Shown: piece by piece, positions 33,858 to 43,537 of the stretch
Position numbering within the stretch: position 1 is the stretch's first letter
Layout of the letters: every line of letters begins with the position of its first letter
From: Terriglobia bacterium
Lineage (GTDB): Bacteria; Acidobacteriota; Terriglobia; Terriglobales; Acidobacteriaceae
Assembly: GCA_020073525.1 (NCBI GenBank)
Contig: JAIQFA010000018.1
Coordinates: forward strand, 38,775 to 102,774
Length of the DNA stretch: 64,000 nt
Direction: 5' to 3'
The notes under the pieces: generated by a model
Seen by the model: the letters and a program-made list of their open reading frames with translations, nothing else
What the model was told of the DNA's origin: nothing
Database searches by the model: none
Position numbers and translations under genes: made by a program

Positions 33858-34661
33858 TCATTGCTGTCCGCTCAAGTCGGCCAGCTTCCGCAACCTAACT
33901 GTCGCGTCATTGGCGATGTCCTGCTGTAACCATCCGAGGTGACCGGCCCCATAGATCACGAGAATCCTTTCGTTCGGAGATTCGATCAGCTTGACGATAT
34001 TGTGATAAATGCGAATATTTCTCTGATACCACAGTGCCAGCAGGTCAGGTCCCGCATAGTCACCAGGTTCTCCGTAGGGCACGATGGCGTAATAGAAGGC
34101 CATGCCCTTTACCGCCATCGAATCGGAATTCATGTACTCCAACGTATCGAGCACAGTGTGCGATCGCAAGAAATCGTCCTGCTCCTTCACCAGCGTGCCC
34201 ATGCCCGCCATCATCGCGTCGAACTTCTCTGCCCGGCCACTGGCTTTGGCGTAGTTGGCCACCCGTTGCATCGGGAATTCGCCTTCGACATCGATCGGGT
34301 AGATCGCATGATGGCCAAGTTCCTTGGCCAGCCGGTATCCGATTTGATCGATCTCGTTACGCGACAGCGTGTACTTTCCCGCCACGTAGTCGGAATACTC
34401 ATGCCCCACCTTCTGGCTATCGATATCGGCTTCAATCGCAACCTTAGTCGGATGAAACCTCTTCAAAACTTCGATCAGCTGCGCGATTTCTTGCTGGCGT
34501 TTCGACGATTGGACATCGTCAGCTTGCATGTTGTAGATATCGCGTCCCGGGTTCGACATGTGATACGTCCCGAGCACTAGAATCTCTGGGCGAGCATCCG
34601 GTTGAGCCCAAGAAACTACCGATATTGCCAGTACCGCCAGAAACAGAAAAATCTTCCTCAT
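33858..34661 (-). CDS. Exported DUF5694-family protein
   Basis: 267 residues from the ATG at 34661, preceded by GGAGG. Residues 1-19 (MRKIFLFLAVLAISVVSWA) are a signal peptide. LGTYHMSNPGRD near the mature start and VIYGAGHLGWLQQ near the end are the paired histidine motifs of this family, which is distantly like TraB/ChaN-type proteins. KVAIEAD lies between. The biochemical role is not established. It stands alone, convergent with the hydrolase. Confidence 0.75.
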   Translation of the reverse strand: MRKIFLFLAVLAISVVSWAQPDARPEILVLGTYHMSNPGRDIYNMQADDVQSSKRQQEIAQLIEVLKRFHPTKVAIEADIDSQKVGHEYSDYVAGKYTLSRNEIDQIGYRLAKELGHHAIYPIDVEGEFPMQRVANYAKASGRAEKFDAMMAGMGTLVKEQDDFLRSHTVLDTLEYMNSDSMAVKGMAFYYAIVPYGEPGDYAGPDLLALWYQRNIRIYHNIVKLIESPNERILVIYGAGHLGWLQQDIANDATVRLRKLADLSGQQ

Positions 34662-35292
34662 GCATCCTCCGCTTCTGCATACGAATCTCCGCTGGGCAAA
34701 GTTCCATGTCACAGGGCGAAACAGCGCGGCTTTGTTCCCGGTGTCCGACTATCCACGCGGCGGAAGTTTCGCATCTGCTTGTGAATGGCTTTCCTACGCT
34801 GCTTTTCAGCCTGTCTTGAAAAGCCGCCAGCAACCTGAGTCACGAGGATGTCGCCGTGATAGGTGGCGATCAATCGCGTTACCACGCACAATATCAGTTT
34901 GAGACCCGACCAGATGCCATAGCTGCGGCCGCGGCAAGACCTCGCTGCGTGAGGTCTACTGCGACCAATGTTCGGACGGAATTGCGGCAGAGCGGGAAGA
35001 ACAGCGAGCGGCACGTAGGGAACAACGACAGGTGGGCGGCGTACACCCCGGAGTTCTTGATCTTGAATCCAGCCGGGTCACAGGCCGTGCTGACACTTCC
35101 CACCGGTCTTTAGCCCCTGAGGGACCTGGCAGCGCACTCCTTCGGTTTCATTAATTCATGAGATGGGTTCTACTTACACTGTCGCGTCGGCCCGTGCTAT
35201 CATCCCTCAACCCAGTGCGCTGTGGACCGAGTCCGCGGTGTTACCCGGGGTATGCGCGGGGCGTGCGACCGATACTAAGGAGAACCTGAACC
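34662..35292. other. Intergenic stretch without a supported gene
   Basis: Small overlapping ORFs on both strands have no recognised protein and no ribosome site. A short repeat, tctttagcccctgaggga, lies near 35,106-35,125. The last 15 bases carry AAGGAGA for the beta-helix gene. Confidence 0.6.
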
Positions 35293-37161
35293 ATGGCTCC
35301 GCTTCCTCTCCATCCCGCTAGTTGTGTTCGCGCAGTTAAAACCTCGTTCATGAAACGTTGCCAATTGTTCTGCCGGCTCTTCTGTCTGGCGTTCGCTTTG
35401 GTTGCCGCGTTGGCGGTGCAGGCGCTAGCGGAGGCTCCTCCAACCGGCGAAAATGCCTATTGCGGCAAGGCCAATGTCGCGCGGTTTGGCGCCAAAGACG
35501 GCGTCGCCGAACTCCCCAAGACCTGTTACTACACCGCGCTCGATGGAACGCCATCGCCCGGAAAGCCGATACGCGTTGCCGGAAGTTCTAACCTGGCGGG
35601 AGCGATCGCGGATGCCAAGTGTGGCGACACGCTGCTCCTGGCCGCCGGAGGTTCGTACGACGTCAAAGAGTTACCCGCGAAAAAGTGCGACGATCAGCAC
35701 TACATCACCGTGCGAACCGATACGCCTGACTCCCAACTTCCCCCGGAAGGCACACGTATTTCTCCCGCCTGGGCGGGGGTTGCCAGCCTTCCCGGGCGAC
35801 CGGCTTTTGCCCAACCTTCGGGCGGACCAAGGAAGTTGATGGCGACGCTGGTGGTCCGGCGCCCTTCCGGAGCAACCGTTGGAGATCACATCCGCTTCAT
35901 CGGTATTGAGTGGACTACCGCTCCCGATGCCAACGTGGCTCGCATCGCCTCAGCCGAACACTCCGACCACGTCATCTTCGATCGTAACTGGTTCCATCCC
36001 GCCGAGGGCGTGGAAGTGGGGCACGGCCTTGGAATCAACCAAGGCTCGAACACGATTGCCGTTATCAACTCCTACATCAGTGGAATGTATTGCGTCGCGG
36101 GCACCGGGAAATGTACGGATGCAACCGCGGTGGGTGGGGGCAGCGGTGACGAACCCATCTCCACCCTTAAGATCTACAACAACTTTCTCGAGTCCGCAGG
36201 ACAGCAGATTATGTTCGGCGGCAGTGCCTCCACCATCAATCCCAGCGATATCGAGATCCGCCGCAACCATCTGTTTCGCCCCATGCTCTGGAAAGAGGGC
36301 GAACCCGGCTATACACCGAGTGCCTCGGGAAAACCCTTCGTCGTCAAGAACAACTTTGAACTGAAGAATGGGATCCGCGTTTTGTTCGAAGCCAATCTGC
36401 TCGAAAATACCTGGGGCGGCTTCAGCCAGACGGGATATTCCATCTTAATCACCCCCAAGAATCAGAGTGGCAGGTGCCCAGTTTGCCGCGTCAACGATGT
36501 TACCGTTCGTTATGACCGGATTCGAAACGTTGCCGGGGCCCTGCAGATTGCCAACGCGCTGGCCAGGGGCGGCGCTTCTGCCGCCGATGGCGGCCGTTAC
36601 AGCATTCACGACATCTTCGTCGACGGTCTCCACGAACGCGATTTCAAAGGCGGAGGAACGTTTCTGATATTCGTCGTCGAGAAACCGCCCGTGCATGACG
36701 TGCAGATCGATCACGTTACGGCGTTCGTACCGGGCGTTCTGATGGCGATTCTCGCTCATGAGAAGATGCCGAACTTCTCGCTGACCAACAGCGTCTTTTC
36801 CGTCGGAGGTCGGCGGGAGCCGATTGCTTCCGCGGGCGGAGGCCCGGAAGCCTGCGCCTCCAAGAACCAGGTGCTGGGCGGCGAAGCCGTGCTGGCAGCC
36901 TGCTTTGAACCGTATAAGTTCGACCGAAACTTAATTATTGCTGGGCGCGGGTCGTTTCCTAAGGGAAACATTGTTGTTGGGTCGCCGGAGGCGGCGGGCA
37001 TTCGCGACCTTAAGGACAACATCAGCAAGGATCCAAGGCTCTGCCATGCCAAGGGATCGGGGTGTTCGAAGGCATCTCCAGGAGTCGGCGCGGGTTCGGA
37101 TGGGCGGGACTTGGGGGCGGATATTGACGGAGTGGAAGCGGCGATTGCAGGCGTGGAATAG
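35293..37161 (+). CDS. Secreted right-handed beta-helix protein (pectate-lyase-like fold)
   Basis: 622 residues from the ATG at 35293 with AAGGAGA ten bases ahead; an ATG at 35350 would also give a good signal peptide (CRLFCLAFALVAALAV). The mature part has regular short beta repeats, such as HVIFDRNWFHP, VINSYISGMYC and DIEIRRNHLFRP, typical of parallel beta-helix carbohydrate-active proteins. No catalytic residues can be named with confidence. Pairs of cysteines suggest disulfides and an extracytoplasmic location. It likely binds or cleaves a polysaccharide. It is flanked by an ECF anti-sigma gene on the other strand. Confidence 0.75.
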   Translation: MAPLPLHPASCVRAVKTSFMKRCQLFCRLFCLAFALVAALAVQALAEAPPTGENAYCGKANVARFGAKDGVAELPKTCYYTALDGTPSPGKPIRVAGSSNLAGAIADAKCGDTLLLAAGGSYDVKELPAKKCDDQHYITVRTDTPDSQLPPEGTRISPAWAGVASLPGRPAFAQPSGGPRKLMATLVVRRPSGATVGDHIRFIGIEWTTAPDANVARIASAEHSDHVIFDRNWFHPAEGVEVGHGLGINQGSNTIAVINSYISGMYCVAGTGKCTDATAVGGGSGDEPISTLKIYNNFLESAGQQIMFGGSASTINPSDIEIRRNHLFRPMLWKEGEPGYTPSASGKPFVVKNNFELKNGIRVLFEANLLENTWGGFSQTGYSILITPKNQSGRCPVCRVNDVTVRYDRIRNVAGALQIANALARGGASAADGGRYSIHDIFVDGLHERDFKGGGTFLIFVVEKPPVHDVQIDHVTAFVPGVLMAILAHEKMPNFSLTNSVFSVGGRREPIASAGGGPEACASKNQVLGGEAVLAACFEPYKFDRNLIIAGRGSFPKGNIVVGSPEAAGIRDLKDNISKDPRLCHAKGSGCSKASPGVGAGSDGRDLGADIDGVEAAIAGVE

Positions 37162-37250
37162 GACCCTTGTTCTGATTGATAAAGAATAAGGACGAGTTTC
37201 AATACTGGGTTGTAAGGGCGAAGTCCCGGTCAGATCATCGGAAATTGGAT

Positions 37251-37997
37251 CTATGACGCGGCTTTAAGCAATTTCGCAAGACTATCAATGTCAGCCGCAC
37301 TCGCGTCACCAATCACGAAATAGCGCAGCCCGCCTTGACTCCACGTCTCCATGTTGAACATCAGTTTCTTCGGCCAGAGAGGGCTCTCATCCAAACTGGC
37401 TGGTAATGATCGCTCCTGGAACACGAACACCGAAATGTGGTGCTTCCGCACATCGTAGACGAGATGCGCGCCCGGCGTTTGGTCGAGATAGGTCATCCGT
37501 CCTCCGAGCAAAGTGAACTCGGTGTTCTGGAGTTCCGGTAAATTGAAGGCGAAGGGAATCTTTCCCTGGAACCAGGGCTTCACCGTGTGTCGATCGGTGG
37601 AGATCACATCCACTGGCGTCGAACTGGCCAGTGTGGCCACGTGCAAGTCTGCAATCTCGCTATAAACCCGATTTCTAACGGAGCGGGTTGCCACGTAGGT
37701 TGAAGTCAGCGCACCGACCGCTACAACGACCGCCACTGCAGCTAAAATCCATCCCAGGCGGAAACTGCGCCGTGGCTTGGGAGCGATGCTCTGCTGTATC
37801 CGTTTCCGGAATTCATCACTAGGAGTGAAGCGTTTTCCCGTGACTTGAATCGCGCGCTTCATCTGCACGCGTCCAAGGGCATCCGCCGCGCAAGAGGGAC
37901 AGTTTCGCACATGAGCGTCGAAGGTGCCCATCTCCTCTTCCGGAAGCTCACCGTCGAGGTAAGTATCGAGTTTTGCCTTCCATAACTCACAAGCCAT
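37251..37997 (-). CDS. Zinc-finger anti-sigma factor with one membrane helix
   Basis: 248 residues. The N-terminal HVRNCPSC gives the H-x3-C-x2-C zinc site of zf-HC2 anti-sigma domains. One membrane helix lies near residues 80-102 (LGWILAAVAVVVAVGALTSTYV), and the C-terminal 140 residues would be outside the membrane as a sensor. It overlaps the sigma gene by 11 bases, so the two are translated together. The sigma factor is its likely target. Confidence 0.88.
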   Translation of the reverse strand: MACELWKAKLDTYLDGELPEEEMGTFDAHVRNCPSCAADALGRVQMKRAIQVTGKRFTPSDEFRKRIQQSIAPKPRRSFRLGWILAAVAVVVAVGALTSTYVATRSVRNRVYSEIADLHVATLASSTPVDVISTDRHTVKPWFQGKIPFAFNLPELQNTEFTLLGGRMTYLDQTPGAHLVYDVRKHHISVFVFQERSLPASLDESPLWPKKLMFNMETWSQGGLRYFVIGDASAADIDSLAKLLKAAS

Positions 37998-38547
37998 AGT
38001 TCACCCTTTGGCTCATCCCTTTTTGAGACCGTAGCCGCAGGCCGTCGCGCAACGTTTTTCTGGCACGCGATAAACGCGACATCACTGTGCCGATCGGAAT
38101 GGAAAGAGTTTCCGCAATCTCCTGATACGACATCTCCTCCACTTCGCAAAGGAGAAGGATCTCTCGAAAGTGCAACGGCAGATCGTCGATGGCGCTCTGT
38201 ACCAGTTGGGAATCGGAACGTTTCAGCAGAATCGATTCGGGGTTCTCGTTCTCCACCGGCAATTCCGTTCCGTCCTCCTCCGAATCAATGGGAACGGTAG
38301 AAGTCGCTTTGAGTCCGGTGCGCGAGGTTAGGAATGTGTTGCGCAGGATGCGATACATCCATGCCCGAAAATTAGTCCCCAACTGGAACGACGAGAAGCC
38401 TTTCAACGCCTTCGCGTAGGTTTCCTGAACCAGGTCTTCAGCCTCTTCGCGATTCTGCGTCAACCAGTGCGCGAAACTGTACAACTGTTTGAAAAGGGGC
38501 ATTGCCAGTTCTGCGAACGAATCGGATTGAGGACCTGCTCCTGACAT
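37987..38547 (-). CDS. ECF-type RNA polymerase sigma factor
   Basis: 186 residues from the ATG at 38547; the longer track start has no ribosome site. Region 2 contains EAEDLVQETYAKALKGF and NFRAWMYRILRN. Region 4 contains LPLHFREILLLCEVEEMSYQEIAETL and IPIGTVMSRLSRARKTLR, a helix-turn-helix. It works with the overlapping anti-sigma factor. The divergent gene is a Tat-exported metallophosphoesterase, which may be a regulon member. Confidence 0.92.
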   Translation of the reverse strand: MSGAGPQSDSFAELAMPLFKQLYSFAHWLTQNREEAEDLVQETYAKALKGFSSFQLGTNFRAWMYRILRNTFLTSRTGLKATSTVPIDSEEDGTELPVENENPESILLKRSDSQLVQSAIDDLPLHFREILLLCEVEEMSYQEIAETLSIPIGTVMSRLSRARKTLRDGLRLRSQKGMSQRVNYGL

Positions 38548-38581
38548 CCCCACAAGATTAAACCAGCGCGCCCGAGTTTTT

Positions 38582-38616
38582 ATTCCCTTCGATCGCAATG
38601 ATTTTGCGATGGGAAT
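38582..38616. promoter_or_regulatory. Nested inverted repeat upstream of the sigma gene
   Basis: ATTCCC ... TCGCAA-TGATT-TTGCGA-T-GGGAAT: two stacked arm pairs, 35 bp in all, lying 35 bases before the sigma-factor start and upstream of the divergent gene. It could be an operator or a leader hairpin. Confidence 0.45.
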
Positions 38617-38785
38617 AAATCACTGTCTGGCCGGTTATCCGTTACGACGCCGGAACGACGGTCTAGGAAATAACAAGATTAAGAAACGGGGCATGGGGTG
38701 GCGAATCCTTTTGATCCGAAAACTGCACTCCTGGCGCGGCACGCACAACATTTAACAACGGTTGGCAAAATCGCAGGAGGAGAAA

Positions 38786-40111
38786 ATGAACAATCCCGAC
38801 AAAATAAGGGCCGACGCAACGGAGATTTCCAGCGGAGATGGCGTCGATCGCCGCGGCTTCCTCAAGTGCATGGCGTGGGCCGGCACTGGGGTGGTATGGA
38901 CATTCGCCGGCGGCGTGCCTCTATCACAGGCGTTCGGCACGAGTTCGAAGCATGCGGGGGACGCTTCGTTTTCTTTCGTCCAGATCAGCGACAGCCACAT
39001 CGGCTTCGATAAGCCGGCTAATGTCGACGTTACCGCGACCCTACAAGCGGCGATCGACAAGATCAGCGCGTTGCCTGTAGAGCCGGATCTGATTCTTCAC
39101 ACCGGAGACCTAAGCCATCTTTCGAGGCCGGGCGAGTTCGATACGCTCGACCAGGTTTTGAAGGGTGTCCATCCCAAGCAGATCTTTTACGTGCCCGGCG
39201 AGCACGACGTCGCCCTCGACAACGGGCGCCAGTTCCTTGATCGTTACGGCAAAGGAACCCAAGGGGGCGGGTGGCAGAGTTTCGATCATAAGGGTGTTCA
39301 CTTCGTCGGCCTCGTCAATGTATTGAACTTCAAGCCGGGAGGCCTTGGCGTTCTGGGGCACGAACAACTGGAATGGCTTGAGGAGGATTTGAAGGGTCGC
39401 ACCAGCAGTACGCCCATCGTCGTTTTCGCGCACATTCCGCTGTGGGCCGCCTATCCGGAGTGGGGCTGGGCAACTGAAGACAGCGCCCAGGCATTGGCCT
39501 ACCTCAAACGCTTCGGCTCCGTTACCGTGCTCAACGGCCACATTCACCAAATCATGCAGAAGGTCGAAGGCAATGTCACCTTCCACACAGCCATGGCTAC
39601 GGCGTTTCCACAACCGGTGGCGGGCACCGCTTCTTCGGCCGGCCCTCTTAAAGTACCGGCGGACCAACTGCGCCGTGTCCTGGGCATAACCAACGTGAAC
39701 TTCGTCGCCGGCAATCATCCTCTTGCCGTGGTTGACGCTACGCTAGCCGGCACACCTCCCGAGGAGGTCAGCGGGATCCTTCGCAAGGCAGCAGCGGCAC
39801 TACCCGCCGCGGCCGCGCAATCCCAGAGCAACCAGAGCCAGCCCAAAGCCGTTGCTACGGGAGAAACGATCCCCGCAGCGATCGATAATTTTTCCTTCAC
39901 TCCCAAGGAGATGACAGTCAAAGCCGGGACAACCGTGCGCTGGACGAACAAGGATGACATCCCGCACACCGTCACCAGCGACAACAACGTGTTTGCATCA
40001 CCGGTGCTCGATTCCAACCAGAACTTCCAGTTCACCTTTGCGAGCGCTGGCAAGTTCACGTACTTCTGCAGACTGCACCCAAAGATGACCGGTGAGGTAG
40101 TAGTGCGGTGA
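38786..40111 (+). CDS. Tat-exported metallophosphoesterase fused to a cupredoxin domain
   Basis: 441 residues from the ATG at 38786, after AGGAGGAGAAA. The twin-arginine signal is DRRGFLKCMAWAG near residues 21-33. The calcineurin-like domain (about 60-330) has SDSHIG, HTGDLSH, PGEHD (Glu where GNHD is usual), AHIPL and NGHIH. After an Ala/Gln/Ser-rich linker, residues 355-441 form a plastocyanin-like domain with IPHTVTS and FCRLHPKMTG, giving His, Cys, His and Met copper ligands. The protein is exported folded and may join phosphoester hydrolysis to copper binding or electron transfer. The fusion is unusual; the function of the whole is not known. Confidence 0.87.
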   Translation: MNNPDKIRADATEISSGDGVDRRGFLKCMAWAGTGVVWTFAGGVPLSQAFGTSSKHAGDASFSFVQISDSHIGFDKPANVDVTATLQAAIDKISALPVEPDLILHTGDLSHLSRPGEFDTLDQVLKGVHPKQIFYVPGEHDVALDNGRQFLDRYGKGTQGGGWQSFDHKGVHFVGLVNVLNFKPGGLGVLGHEQLEWLEEDLKGRTSSTPIVVFAHIPLWAAYPEWGWATEDSAQALAYLKRFGSVTVLNGHIHQIMQKVEGNVTFHTAMATAFPQPVAGTASSAGPLKVPADQLRRVLGITNVNFVAGNHPLAVVDATLAGTPPEEVSGILRKAAAALPAAAAQSQSNQSQPKAVATGETIPAAIDNFSFTPKEMTVKAGTTVRWTNKDDIPHTVTSDNNVFASPVLDSNQNFQFTFASAGKFTYFCRLHPKMTGEVVVR

Positions 40112-40489
40112 GCCTTGACGTTTGACTGTTTTCAGATAGTCGAGATCCGGCCAACCCAATTCGCCGAGCCCCAGCCGCGAAGCGGCAGAATAGGAAAGCC
40201 CGGGGCGTGAGCCCCGGGCAGCCGAGAGGGAAAAACTGAGCCCCCTTCACCGGACGGCACGAGTTTCGTAACCGCCGCCATCTAGGCCGGTGTGCAAATT
40301 AACTCCGATTCGTTTACCCTGTCTTGGCGGTTCGGAGCGTGGGGCTCCTTTGCTGTTTTGAACCGCATTCCTGTTTTGCGAGTCGCCGTTGGGGTCCGCG
40401 TGAAGTCCAGGTCGTAGTTCTCCCGGCGTTGTAACTCACCGCGGGGAAACGCTCGCCTCATCGCCATTCTGCAATCAAGGGAGTCAGGA
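40112..40489. other. Intergenic stretch with a strong hairpin
   Basis: The palindrome GCCCGGGGC-gtga-GCCCCGGGC at 40,198-40,219 may end transcription of the preceding gene or be one of the REP-like repeats of this genome. No gene is supported in the rest. Confidence 0.65.
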
Positions 40490-40996
40490 ATGGCAACGAA
40501 AGAAATCCCGGCGCAGCGATTCAGCGTGACTTCTTCCAGAACGTTCCGGGACGTCGTAGCGGCGTTCGAGGCGGCGGTTGGGCATCCCGACATGAACGCG
40601 TTTCGAAAGAATGTCGGCGCAGCCAAGACGTTTGCCGAACTCGAAAGTATCGTCCAGGGAGCGATTGGCCCCTCAGGGTTGATGGAGTTCGCGCGCTTTG
40701 ACCTGGGCGAGGTGCTGCGCAAGCGAAATGGATCAGCAACACCGCAATCTCTGCGTTTCGTCGTGGGCAATCCCGTGATCATGAGCCAGATGGTGCAGCA
40801 TGTGCCAGACGCTGGCTCGTACGCGCCAGTGTCAATCCTGATCGACGAGCGGCCGGGCGGAGTTCATCTGTCTTATGACCGGATGGCGAGTTTCCTCGCC
40901 CCGTACGGAAACGCCGATGCACTGCAAGTGGCGCGAGACTTGGATGCGAAGGTCGAGGCTTTGTTAACGGCCACGGCCCAGGGGCGGGTCAAATAG
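40490..40996 (+). CDS. DUF302-domain protein
   Basis: 168 residues; no signal peptide. The region VVGNPVIMSQMVQHVPDAGSYAP is typical of the C-terminal half of DUF302 domains. The fold is small alpha/beta and the function is not established. It is followed by a membrane protein gene after 58 bases and a hydrolase, all on the plus strand, possibly one operon. Confidence 0.8.
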   Translation: MATKEIPAQRFSVTSSRTFRDVVAAFEAAVGHPDMNAFRKNVGAAKTFAELESIVQGAIGPSGLMEFARFDLGEVLRKRNGSATPQSLRFVVGNPVIMSQMVQHVPDAGSYAPVSILIDERPGGVHLSYDRMASFLAPYGNADALQVARDLDAKVEALLTATAQGRVK

Positions 40997-41054
40997 CGGA
41001 ATAAATGTATCGGAATGAACGGAGCTGACATCTAGGTTTTGAAAGGAGAGCAAC

Positions 41055-41555
41055 ATGATCCTCGGCATGTCAACAGCAACCTTCACGTCCTTGCACGTAG
41101 TGATCAGTATGGTGGGAATCGGCTCAGGGCTGGCCGTCATGTACGGGTTTCTCGCCGGGAAACGGTATGACGGCATGACTGCGATTTTTCTGGTCACAAC
41201 CGTGCTGACGAGCGTGACCGCATTCGGATTTCCCTCCGAACATCTTCTGCCGTCCCACAAGGTCGGCATCATCTCACTGGTGATCCTGGCGATTGCGATA
41301 CCGGCGCGCTACGGATTTCATCTTGCCGGGGCTTGGCGTCCGACCTACGTCGTCGGGGCCGCCATGGCGCTCTACCTCAATGTCTTCGTCCTGGTCGTGC
41401 AGCTTTTCGAGAAGGTGCCGGCGCTAAGAGCGTTGGCTCCCACACAGAAAGAGCCGCCCTTCCTGGTCGCGCAACTTCTCGTGCTGGCGTTCTTTGTCGC
41501 ACTCACGATTCTGTCGGCCAAGCGGTTCCACATCGAGCAGACGCGGACCACGTAA
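41055..41555 (+). CDS. Four-helix membrane protein, unknown function
   Basis: 166 residues after a good AGGAGAG site. Four hydrophobic segments are visible (about 10-33, 43-60, 72-90, 97-117, with a fifth near 138-157). Short polar loops separate them. It resembles small DoxX-like or other uncharacterised integral membrane proteins, but no signature residue allows a family call. Gene order with the DUF302 protein and the hydrolase suggests co-transcription. Confidence 0.7.
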   Translation: MILGMSTATFTSLHVVISMVGIGSGLAVMYGFLAGKRYDGMTAIFLVTTVLTSVTAFGFPSEHLLPSHKVGIISLVILAIAIPARYGFHLAGAWRPTYVVGAAMALYLNVFVLVVQLFEKVPALRALAPTQKEPPFLVAQLLVLAFFVALTILSAKRFHIEQTRTT

Positions 41556-41608
41556 TCACGCACCGCTTCTGTTGATCACAGGCAGCTTGCTGCGAGGGAG
41601 AAAAGTTT

Positions 41609-42451
41609 ATGAGCACAATCACGACGAAAGACGGTACGCAGATTTACTACAAGGACTGGGGTACGGGACAGCCTGTGGTTTTTAGCCATGGCTGGCCACT
41701 CAGCTCGGATGCCTTCGAAGACCAAATGCTATATCTTGCCGACCGCGGCTATCGCTGCATCGCCCATGACCGCCGCGGCCATGGCCGGTCCGGCCAGCCG
41801 TGGGACGGCAATGACATGGACACCTACGCCGACGACTTGGCGACACTCGTCGAAAAGCTCGACTTGAAGGAAGCGATCCATGTTGGCCACTCCACTGGCG
41901 GCGGTGAAGTCGCACGCTATATCGGCCGCCACGGCACGAAGCGCGTTGCCCAAGCCGTCCTCATCAGCGCGGTGCCGCCGCTCATGGTGAAAACGTCGGC
42001 TAATCCCGGCGGCTTGCCGCTGGAAGTATTCGACGGTCTTCGCGCTAACGTCCTCGCCGACCGCTCGCAATTCTTCACGGATCTGAGCGCTCCCTTTTAC
42101 GGCGCCAATCGGCCCGGCGCCAAAGTCTCCGACGGATTGCGACACTCGTTCTGGCTACAGGGGATGGTGTGCGGTCACAAAGCCGCCTACGACTGCATCA
42201 AGGCGTTTTCCGAGACCGACTTCACCGAAGATCTGAAGAAGTTCGATGTGCCCACACTCATTCTTCACGGCGACGACGACCAGATCGTGCCGATCGGCGC
42301 TGCGGCCATGCTTTCTTCGAAGCTGGTGAAGGGAGCCACGCTCAAGGTCTATCCGGGCGCTCCGCACGGCATGTGCTCGACCCTGAAGGACCAAGTGAAC
42401 GAAGAACTCCTCTCGTTCTTCAAGCGAAGCAGCGAACAAGTGGCAGCGTAA
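41609..42451 (+). CDS. Alpha/beta-hydrolase, non-haem chloroperoxidase/esterase type
   Basis: 280 residues. [16 protein letters not shown] gives the oxyanion turn, [17 protein letters not shown] the nucleophile Ser, HGDDDQIVP the Asp and GAPHGM the His. This is the pattern of cofactor-free haloperoxidases and arylesterases, which are cytosolic. The physiological substrate is unknown. It is last in the possible three-gene operon. Confidence 0.88.
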   Translation: MSTITTKDGTQIYYKDWGTGQPVVFSHGWPLSSDAFEDQMLYLADRGYRCIAHDRRGHGRSGQPWDGNDMDTYADDLATLVEKLDLKEAIHVGHSTGGGEVARYIGRHGTKRVAQAVLISAVPPLMVKTSANPGGLPLEVFDGLRANVLADRSQFFTDLSAPFYGANRPGAKVSDGLRHSFWLQGMVCGHKAAYDCIKAFSETDFTEDLKKFDVPTLILHGDDDQIVPIGAAAMLSSKLVKGATLKVYPGAPHGMCSTLKDQVNEELLSFFKRSSEQVAA

Positions 42452-42457
42452 ACCAGT

Positions 42458-42492
42458 GGCCCGGCTTTTTGCTTAGCTGCGAAGGCCGGGCC
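42458..42492. terminator. Inverted repeat between convergent genes
   Basis: GGCCCGGC and GCCGGGCC flank about 19 bases that include a run of T. Placed between two convergent genes, it could serve as a terminator for one or both. Confidence 0.5.
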
Positions 42493-42562
42493 TTCAAAGG
42501 GGAAGTGTCGGCTTGTGCGCCACTCCATATCCCGCTAAGCGTTCTCAGGTAAAACCGATCCC

Positions 42563-43537
42563 CTACTGCGTGACGTTCCCGTAAGTCGGAACTCCTCCCT
42601 GCACGAGAAAGAGCAAAGTTTGCCCGCGCGACGACCAGTCGCTTTGCGGGTATTGCGAGATCAGTTGCTGGGCGAGCGCGATGGCCTGGTTCTTGGCCTG
42701 GTCCGACTTCTTCGGTTGTTCTTCCGTTTTATATATCTCAATCAGCGCCGCTCGGCGTGAGGCGGCGTTGTAGAGCGCCTCGGGAGCGGCCGGAGAATCC
42801 GGATGTTCCTTCCAGTACTTTTCGTAGATATCGGCTTCCTTGTCCGGACACTTCGACGAACCCTGCCAGTCGCCGCAGAGTTTGTTGTCGATCAGATGGA
42901 AGGCTGCGAGGTGCGCCCACTTCGTGTTCGGAAACTTCTTCATCACCTGCTTCATGGCTTCCTCGTCGATGCCCTGACGAAGGCCCGGGTCTCTCTCGCG
43001 AGCGGACGGGCGAGACAGAACGTCTGCCCTGTCGACTTGCCACTTGATGTCGGCGGCCCGGTAAAGGGCTTCGCCGGCTAGGGGAGCGCTGGGGAAAAGA
43101 TCGTAGACGCGATGATAGAGTCGCAAGGCTTCCTGGGCGGCGCCGCGGCGTCCATGCCGGCGGCTGGCTTCGTCTTCCGAATCGACGGCCGCGCCAAACA
43201 AGATGCGGTCGCCGTTGGGAGTGGACGCCCACACGATGCCGGTATCCAGCACCCAGCCGCTGATGGTCTTGCCTTCGTCCTCATCTTCTTGGACAAAGGC
43301 GGGATCGGGAGCCACGTTAGTGCCGAGAAGAGCTTCGACATGCAGCCAGTTGCGGCTTTTGTCGAGCAGAATCAGTTCGCGTCCGCGTTGCACCTCGCCC
43401 AGTTTGTTGGAAGAGGCGTCCGGAGACAGGTAGAGAATGGCCTCGCGGACCAGGGTGCCGCGATCGGCGGCCAGCAGCAGGGAGTTTCCCAGCACGATCA
43501 GGATGATCAAGTGCAATAGCTTGGTAATCGGTTTCAC
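42563..43537 (-). CDS. Exported SH3-like and TPR-containing protein
   Basis: 324 residues. A signal peptide covers residues 1-23 (LLHLIILIVLGNSLLLA). Residues 25-115 resemble a bacterial SH3 domain (VREAILYLSPDASSNKLGEV, then SRNWLHVEA). Residues 130-310 are helical, with repeats such as EALRLYHRVYDLFPSAPLAGEALY and AEDIYEKYWKEHP-like units, a TPR pattern as in outer-membrane assembly proteins. It probably works in the periplasm as a scaffold. The exact role is not known. Confidence 0.7.
   Translation of the reverse strand: MKPITKLLHLIILIVLGNSLLLAADRGTLVREAILYLSPDASSNKLGEVQRGRELILLDKSRNWLHVEALLGTNVAPDPAFVQEDEDEGKTISGWVLDTGIVWASTPNGDRILFGAAVDSEDEASRRHGRRGAAQEALRLYHRVYDLFPSAPLAGEALYRAADIKWQVDRADVLSRPSARERDPGLRQGIDEEAMKQVMKKFPNTKWAHLAAFHLIDNKLCGDWQGSSKCPDKEADIYEKYWKEHPDSPAAPEALYNAASRRAALIEIYKTEEQPKKSDQAKNQAIALAQQLISQYPQSDWSSRGQTLLFLVQGGVPTYGNVTQ

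Noticed and set aside
34709-35014. 101-residue minus-strand ORF in the 34.7-35.3 kb gap
   Set aside because: No start signal and no protein pattern; other frames of similar length overlap it.
38647-38700. ECF-type autoregulatory promoter (GGAAC then GTC)
   Set aside because: A GGAAC is present near 38,654, but no convincing -10 element follows at 16-17 bases.
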